A stretch of DNA of 64,000 nt, taken from assembly GCA_009377495.1 (NCBI GenBank), contig WHTZ01000001.1, forward strand, positions 178,625-242,624. Reading direction: 5' to 3'. This document shows positions 59,782 through 64,000 of the stretch, piece by piece. Within the stretch, counting starts at the first letter, position 1. Each line of letters starts with the position of its first letter. The notes under the pieces are model-generated. The model worked only from the letters and a program-made list of their open reading frames with translations, was not told the DNA's origin and ran no database searches. Position numbers and translations under genes: made by a program. This DNA comes from Luteitalea sp. Lineage in GTDB: Bacteria > Acidobacteriota > Vicinamibacteria > Vicinamibacterales > Vicinamibacteraceae.

Positions 59782-61383
59782 ATGAGTCGAGCCCTCCTTC
59801 GCATCGCTGCTCCTACGCTCGCCCTGCTGTGCCTGCTCGCAACGTCGCCTGGATCCGAATCCCTCTCGGCGCGACTGGCCGGGGAGCTCGCCAGAAAAGG
59901 TGCGGCACCAACCGGCCAAGATACGCCTTCGCTACAGCTTCTGCGTCTCCCCAACGCGCAGCCGCGCAACATCGTCTTCATTCTGGTCGACGATCTGCGG
60001 TACGACGTGTTCGGGTTCACCGGCCACCGGTTTATCGAGACGCCGCACCTCGACGCGCTGGCGCGCGGTGGCGTGCATTTCTCAAACGCCGTCGTCACGA
60101 CATCGCTCTGCTCGCCGAGCCGGGCGTCGATTCTGACCGGACTCTACGCGCACGGCCACCGCATCATCAACAACAACGAGCCGGTCCCTCCTGATCTCCG
60201 GTTTTTCTCGCAGTACCTGCAGACGGCCGGCTACGAAACGGCGTTCGTGGGCAAATGGCACATGGGCCACGAGACAGACGATCCACAACGCGGGTTCGAT
60301 CATTGGGTGAGCTTTAGTGGCCAAGGCGTCTATCTGCCGAGCCCCAAGACGGTCCTCAACGTGAACGGTCGCCACGTGCCGCAACAGGGATACATCACCG
60401 ACGAGCTCACCGACTACGCACTCGACTGGTTGCGGGAGCGTGACGCGGAACAGCCGTTCATGCTCTACCTGTCGCACAAGGCGGTCCACGGCGACTTCGC
60501 GCCGGCCAAGCGCCATCAAGGACGGTATGCGACGCAGCAGGTCGACTGGCCGCGATCGTTCGATCCCTCCATGGATCCCAAGGGTCGACCGATGTGGGTC
60601 AGGAACCAGCGGAATAGCTGGCATGGCGTCGACTTTGCCTACCATAGCGGAAGCGACCTCAGAGACGTGTATCGTCGGTACCTCGAGGCGGTGCTCGCGG
60701 TGGACGACAGCGTCGGCCTGGTGGTCGAGCTCCTCCGGCAACAGGGATTGCTCGAATCAACCGTCGTCATGCTGATGGGCGACAACGGCTTCGCCTGGGG
60801 TGAGCATGGCCTCATCGACAAGCGGACGGCGTACGAGGAGTCGATGCGCGTGCCACTCGTCGCCTACGCACCCGGATTCTTTCCCGAAGGGCGCACGGTC
60901 GAGGAGGTCGTCGCGAATATCGACGTCGCGCCCACCGTGCTTGAGACCGCGGGACTTCAGCCCCCATCCCACATGGACGGTCGCAGCTTCCTCGACGTCG
61001 CGCGTGGCAAGCAGGTGTCATGGCGCGATGCCGTCTTGTACGAGTACTTTTGGGAGCGCAATTTCCCGCAGACGCCGACGATGCACGCGCTGCGGGGTCA
61101 GCGCTATAAGTACATCCACTACCACGGCATTTGGGATCTCGACGAGCTCTACGACCTCCAGGCCGATCCGGACGAAACAACGAATCTCATCAACGATCCC
61201 GCACACAACAAGATCGTGCAGCAGATGAATCAGCAGCTCTTCGACGTGCTCGAACAGACCGACGGCATGCAGATGCCACTCTATCGGGATCGGGGCGGCC
61301 AAAATAACTTGCGACGCAAGGACGGACCGAAGGCCGCCAAGTTCCCGGAGGTCTTCAAGAGCGACCCCAAGCCGCCGCAGTAA
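59782..61383 (+). CDS. Exported sulfatase (formylglycine type), second copy
   Basis: The protein has 533 residues. The signal peptide is ALLRIAAPTLALLCLLATSPG. The metal ligands are in NIVFILVDDLRYDVFGFTGH. The active-site Cys lies in SLCSPSRASILTGLYAHGH and is converted to formylglycine. GKWHMGHETDDPQRGFDHW and MLMGDNGFAWGEHGL complete the catalytic centre. The C-terminal block HALRGQRYKYIHYHGIWDLDELYDL fits glycan sulfatases acting on sulfated polysaccharides. It is followed by a NagB-like gene, which suggests sulfated aminosugars as substrate. Confidence 0.94.
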   Translation: MSRALLRIAAPTLALLCLLATSPGSESLSARLAGELARKGAAPTGQDTPSLQLLRLPNAQPRNIVFILVDDLRYDVFGFTGHRFIETPHLDALARGGVHFSNAVVTTSLCSPSRASILTGLYAHGHRIINNNEPVPPDLRFFSQYLQTAGYETAFVGKWHMGHETDDPQRGFDHWVSFSGQGVYLPSPKTVLNVNGRHVPQQGYITDELTDYALDWLRERDAEQPFMLYLSHKAVHGDFAPAKRHQGRYATQQVDWPRSFDPSMDPKGRPMWVRNQRNSWHGVDFAYHSGSDLRDVYRRYLEAVLAVDDSVGLVVELLRQQGLLESTVVMLMGDNGFAWGEHGLIDKRTAYEESMRVPLVAYAPGFFPEGRTVEEVVANIDVAPTVLETAGLQPPSHMDGRSFLDVARGKQVSWRDAVLYEYFWERNFPQTPTMHALRGQRYKYIHYHGIWDLDELYDLQADPDETTNLINDPAHNKIVQQMNQQLFDVLEQTDGMQMPLYRDRGGQNNLRRKDGPKAAKFPEVFKSDPKPPQ

Positions 61384-61444
61384 GCATCACGTCGAGTCCG
61401 CAACCGTGTAGAGCAAGCCTTGTGAGGACAAAGGAGGGCGCCGC

Positions 61445-62290
61445 ATGAACCTTGGTGTTTCACTACAAGCGTTGGCGGAACAGCGCAAACTGCAAGCGGA
61501 GGAGGTTCCGGATACCGAGGCGCTCAATCGGATTGTCGCCACGGAGCTCGTGACTGCGCTTCGGGTTGCGGTCGGAGCCGGCCGCCAGCTGTTGGTGATC
61601 GTCCCGGTAGGACCGCTCGACTATTCATACTGGGTCGAGGCGCTCAACCGCGAGCAACTCGACGGTTCGGCCCTGATCACGGTGAACATGGACGAGTATC
61701 TAGACGACTCCGGCGCGTGGATCAGTTTGGAGCATCCCCTCAGTTTCAGACAGTTCATGCGTGCAAGCCTCTTTGACGGGCTCGAAGGGAAGAGCCGCAT
61801 GCCTCCGGAGAACCAGGTCTTTCCCGACCCTGAGGAGCCTGACCGGGTGACCGACCTGTTGCGAAACCACGGCGGCGCTGACATCTGTTATGCGGGGATC
61901 GGTCTCAGTGGCCACCTGGCATTCAACGATCCGCCCGGGGAGAAGGAATCCACTACCGATGGAATGGTTCGAAACAGCGTCACGCGTAAGGTCACCCTCC
62001 CCGACGTCAGCCGATCGCAGGTGTGCCTCTGCGGCACCGACGGCGTGTGGGACTTGGTGCCCCGCGAGGCGATGACTGTCGGCATGCGGGACATACTCGA
62101 GAGCAAACTGATCCATGTCACACTCTTGCGCAACTGGCACGCGGGCCTGTGGCGCCAGGCCTTCTTCGGCCCGGTGACAGGCCGATTCCCAGCGTCGTTC
62201 CTGCAAGAGCATCCGCACGTGAAAGTGACGGCGACCCGGCTTGCCGCTGCGCCCCCGGCCGTGCATACGGCGTTGCGGGTTGCAATGTGA
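61445..62290 (+). CDS. NagB-like glucosamine-6-phosphate isomerase/deaminase family protein
   Basis: The protein has 281 residues. AAGGAGGG lies 8 nt before ATG. The fold motifs are ALITVNMDEYLDDSGAW and ICYAGIGLSGHLAFNDPPG. In bona fide NagB the second motif is GIGxDGHIAFNEP; here Asp is replaced by Ser. The later VTVGMRDIL-type region is present as MTVGMRDILESK. It may therefore act on a modified amino sugar phosphate. It is probably cotranscribed with the sulfatase. Confidence 0.82.
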   Translation: MNLGVSLQALAEQRKLQAEEVPDTEALNRIVATELVTALRVAVGAGRQLLVIVPVGPLDYSYWVEALNREQLDGSALITVNMDEYLDDSGAWISLEHPLSFRQFMRASLFDGLEGKSRMPPENQVFPDPEEPDRVTDLLRNHGGADICYAGIGLSGHLAFNDPPGEKESTTDGMVRNSVTRKVTLPDVSRSQVCLCGTDGVWDLVPREAMTVGMRDILESKLIHVTLLRNWHAGLWRQAFFGPVTGRFPASFLQEHPHVKVTATRLAAAPPAVHTALRVAM

Positions 62291-62449
62291 TCATGCAGCC
62301 CATCTTCGATCCACATACCTATCTCCGAAGAAGACGCCGTCGGTTTCGCCTCTGCAGCAGGGGCCCTTCGTCGTCAGCTCGGCGACGTCCCTTACCGGGC
62401 TCAAGTTCTCCAGATGGTGCAACAGCACAATCGATAGGGTGTGCATCTG

Positions 62450-63544
62450 CTACAGGGGCTTGACATCCACGTTGCCAAACGTGACGTCGGAGTGGTGAAC
62501 GACGAGTAGCAGCGAGCCCGACTGCAGATCCTGCCCGCCATCGACGCTGACCAAGTCCCAATCGGGCGGCTCTTGGTCTTGAGTGCCCCATCCCTTCACC
62601 GAGTAGCGAGTCTTCGGACCGGGAAGGGTTTCCACGCGTGCCCGAAAGTAGTAGCGATTCCCGACCTCGATGGGACGGAAATGCGTCTCCTCCGCCAAGA
62701 TGCCGCTCTCGCCACCATGCCAGATCCATCGATTACCCTCCGAATCTGCATCGGCCCGGAGCATCGCGAGGCCGCCCGTTGGGTGCCACTTTACACGTGG
62801 CTGCTTCCCATCGTCGTCGTGCCCACCCCAGCGCAGCAGCAAGCTCGCATGCGCGTGGTTCGAGAACGGTGGCCCCTTCGGAAGAATCTCTGGCGCCAGC
62901 ATACGGTGAAAGATCACGGACGTGAAGACTTCGTAATCCTTCCACTGCATGTCGCCAATCGCGATCACTCGATCATAGTACGGCTCCGCCGTTCGGACTC
63001 CTTGCGGTGTGAGCTTCCAAAGGCCGTCGATGATCTCGGCAACGTCCTGGATCTGTTCGGCCTTCGACCAGTCAATCGTGTAAGGCAGAGTCCACACGCG
63101 GCCCGGCGTGTAATGGGCGCGAACACTCGACGAGAGCGTCCCGCCACCCTGCAATATTGCTCGAATGACGACGTCATTTGCTCCGTTGAGCAGATCGCTG
63201 CGTTCAATCTCGATGTTGAAGTCGCCCGGCCGAGCCAGCCGGCGAAGGTCAACGCCCATCGAGAGCGCCGTAGCTGATGCACCGTTGAGCGAATATGACA
63301 GCGACTCAACCCCGTCATGACGCTCAATCGACCCAAGGATATTGATGCGCGGCTGTGAGTTGCCCAGCCGGCCGAAGCGTTGCTCTTCGCCGTACCATAC
63401 ATTGATCGCTGGCCTCGGGCTCTGTGAGCCGAGTGCCCCGACAGCCAACGTGAAGCACGCGACGCCAATCGCGGTGAGTAACGGGCCGCGATGGCCCTTC
63501 ACGCTTCTCTGTCTCTTGGCAATCGCCGTGGCATCCCTCCTCAT
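62450..63544 (-). CDS. Secreted protein with LamG/DUF1080-like domain
   Basis: The protein has 364 residues. I chose MRRDATAIAKRQRS as start, which has GAGAGGGG upstream and gives a signal peptide (GPLLTAIGVACFTLAVGALG). The N-terminal part has an Ig-like look (PRINILGSIERHDGVESLSYSL). The C-terminal half (DWSKAEQIQDVAEIIDGLWKL, YEVFTSVIFHRM, VGNRYYFRARVETLPGPKT, GSLLLVVHHSDVTFGNVDV) resembles concanavalin-like folds of the DUF1080/LamG group that bind or process glycans. Its ATG overlaps the stop of the upstream gene. Confidence 0.7.
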   Translation of the reverse strand: MRRDATAIAKRQRSVKGHRGPLLTAIGVACFTLAVGALGSQSPRPAINVWYGEEQRFGRLGNSQPRINILGSIERHDGVESLSYSLNGASATALSMGVDLRRLARPGDFNIEIERSDLLNGANDVVIRAILQGGGTLSSSVRAHYTPGRVWTLPYTIDWSKAEQIQDVAEIIDGLWKLTPQGVRTAEPYYDRVIAIGDMQWKDYEVFTSVIFHRMLAPEILPKGPPFSNHAHASLLLRWGGHDDDGKQPRVKWHPTGGLAMLRADADSEGNRWIWHGGESGILAEETHFRPIEVGNRYYFRARVETLPGPKTRYSVKGWGTQDQEPPDWDLVSVDGGQDLQSGSLLLVVHHSDVTFGNVDVKPL

Positions 63545-64000
63545 AACCCCTCTCCCGTGCGGAATCGTACCGACAGGGCCGGGCCAGGCCAATGCACTTC
63601 CAGCATGTGATGCTCCGTCTCAGAGCTGATGGTGAACACATTGTCACCCGTCCGCAGCGCCGAAGATGGAATCACGTGGATATCGTAGTCATGGTGGTGG
63701 TTCTTGCCGTCGTTGGGGTGAACCAGGTCGTTCAGTCGAAACGGTTTGTGATGCCCGTCCCACCCGTGCCACGTACGCACGTGCAGGCCGGCTTCGACGA
63801 CCTGGCTTAAGTCGTGCTCGGGTGGGATTGGGATGCGGCATGATTGAGTCGAGTGGTTCCGCACGCCGAATCGCGGCGGGACATCCGCGGCGCGATAGAG
63901 CCGCACGCTCTCACCCCGCCGCTGTAGCGTCAGCCCAATCACGGGCTGCGTGACGGCCCAGGTGCCGCGGCTGTCTTGAATTCGGGCGATGAGCTTCACT
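63541..64000 (-). CDS. Secreted or surface protein, truncated by the window edge
   Basis: At least 152 residues are seen and the frame remains open to the edge, so the real start lies outside. Beta-strand-rich sequence includes VIGLTLQRRGESVRLYRAAD, FRLNDLVHPNDGKNHHHDYD and VHWPGPALSVRFRTGEGL. The end overlaps the LamG-like gene by ATGA, which shows the two are cotranscribed. The function is unknown. Confidence 0.6.
   Translation of the reverse strand, partial: VKLIARIQDSRGTWAVTQPVIGLTLQRRGESVRLYRAADVPPRFGVRNHSTQSCRIPIPPEHDLSQVVEAGLHVRTWHGWDGHHKPFRLNDLVHPNDGKNHHHDYDIHVIPSSALRTGDNVFTISSETEHHMLEVHWPGPALSVRFRTGEGL

Noticed and set aside
62291..62449. Short frame reading PEEDAVGFASAAGALRRQLG and onwards after the NagB-like gene
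   Set aside because: It looks like the end of some gene and might be a remnant, but it has no start in frame and I cannot name the family.
1..64000. CRISPR array
   Set aside because: No regularly spaced direct repeats with unique spacers were seen; the repeats present are palindromic and scattered.

Overview
This window looks like a chromosomal segment of a GC-rich, free-living Gram-negative bacterium, most likely an Acidobacteriota member of the Vicinamibacterales type. That placement is an inference. It rests on the C-terminal remnant of an Oar-like TonB-dependent receptor, a CarD-family regulator, several exported sulfatases, outer-membrane export proteins and many GTAG-headed palindromic repeats. 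No 16S or other marker gene is present. No CRISPR array, complete insertion sequence or prophage was seen.

Layout. Positions 1-9.3 kb hold mixed housekeeping genes: the 3' part of signal peptidase I, a radical SAM protein, a methyltransferase, an S9 peptidase followed by ferritin, a long-chain acyl-CoA synthetase, a small coiled-coil membrane protein, and a rex-moaC pair. Positions 9.4-40.3 kb hold a large exopolysaccharide locus. It begins with a specialised NusG paralogue and continues with a small secreted protein, a lipoprotein, an outer-membrane beta-barrel, a Wza-type export protein and a Wzc-type tyrosine autokinase. A heparinase II/III-like protein, glycosyltransferases, a UDP-GlcNAc 2-epimerase, a PglC-like initiating sugar transferase, a CapD/PglF-like dehydratase and a DegT aminotransferase follow. 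The rest comprises an O-antigen ligase/polymerase-like protein, an ABC-type flippase candidate, two sulfotransferases, a fused dehydrogenase-oxidoreductase and a second polymerase-like protein. Many neighbours overlap by ATGA, which indicates long translationally coupled operons.

The most interesting signal is a pair of homologous regulatory modules at about 10.70-10.89 and 34.10-34.29 kb. Each has an ATGAGCTyAT palindrome, a good sigma70 promoter and a conserved transcribed leader of about 130 nt. They head two separate exopolysaccharide transcription units. With the NusG paralogue next to the first module, they are candidates for a cis-acting RNA or antitermination system that I cannot assign to a known family.

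Positions 40.3-51.4 kb hold a relic of duplicated exopolysaccharide genes, an SLC13-type permease, an OPT transporter, a sulfatase, a ribbon-helix-helix/nucleotidyltransferase toxin-antitoxin-like pair with a clear operator, a secreted Ig-like protein, a DUF4126-like membrane protein, an acyltransferase, carD and an exported methyltransferase. Positions 51.5-55.0 kb encode one large secreted repeat protein, followed by tRNA-Leu(CAA) and a hicBA module. Positions 55.9-64 kb look like a sulfated-glycan utilisation region. It has a LacI-type regulator with matching operators before itself and before an N-terminal transketolase subunit, a sulfatase, a NagB-like sugar isomerase/deaminase, and secreted proteins. 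A scar of three truncated genes (TonB receptor, sodium:solute symporter, amidohydrolase) lies inside it.
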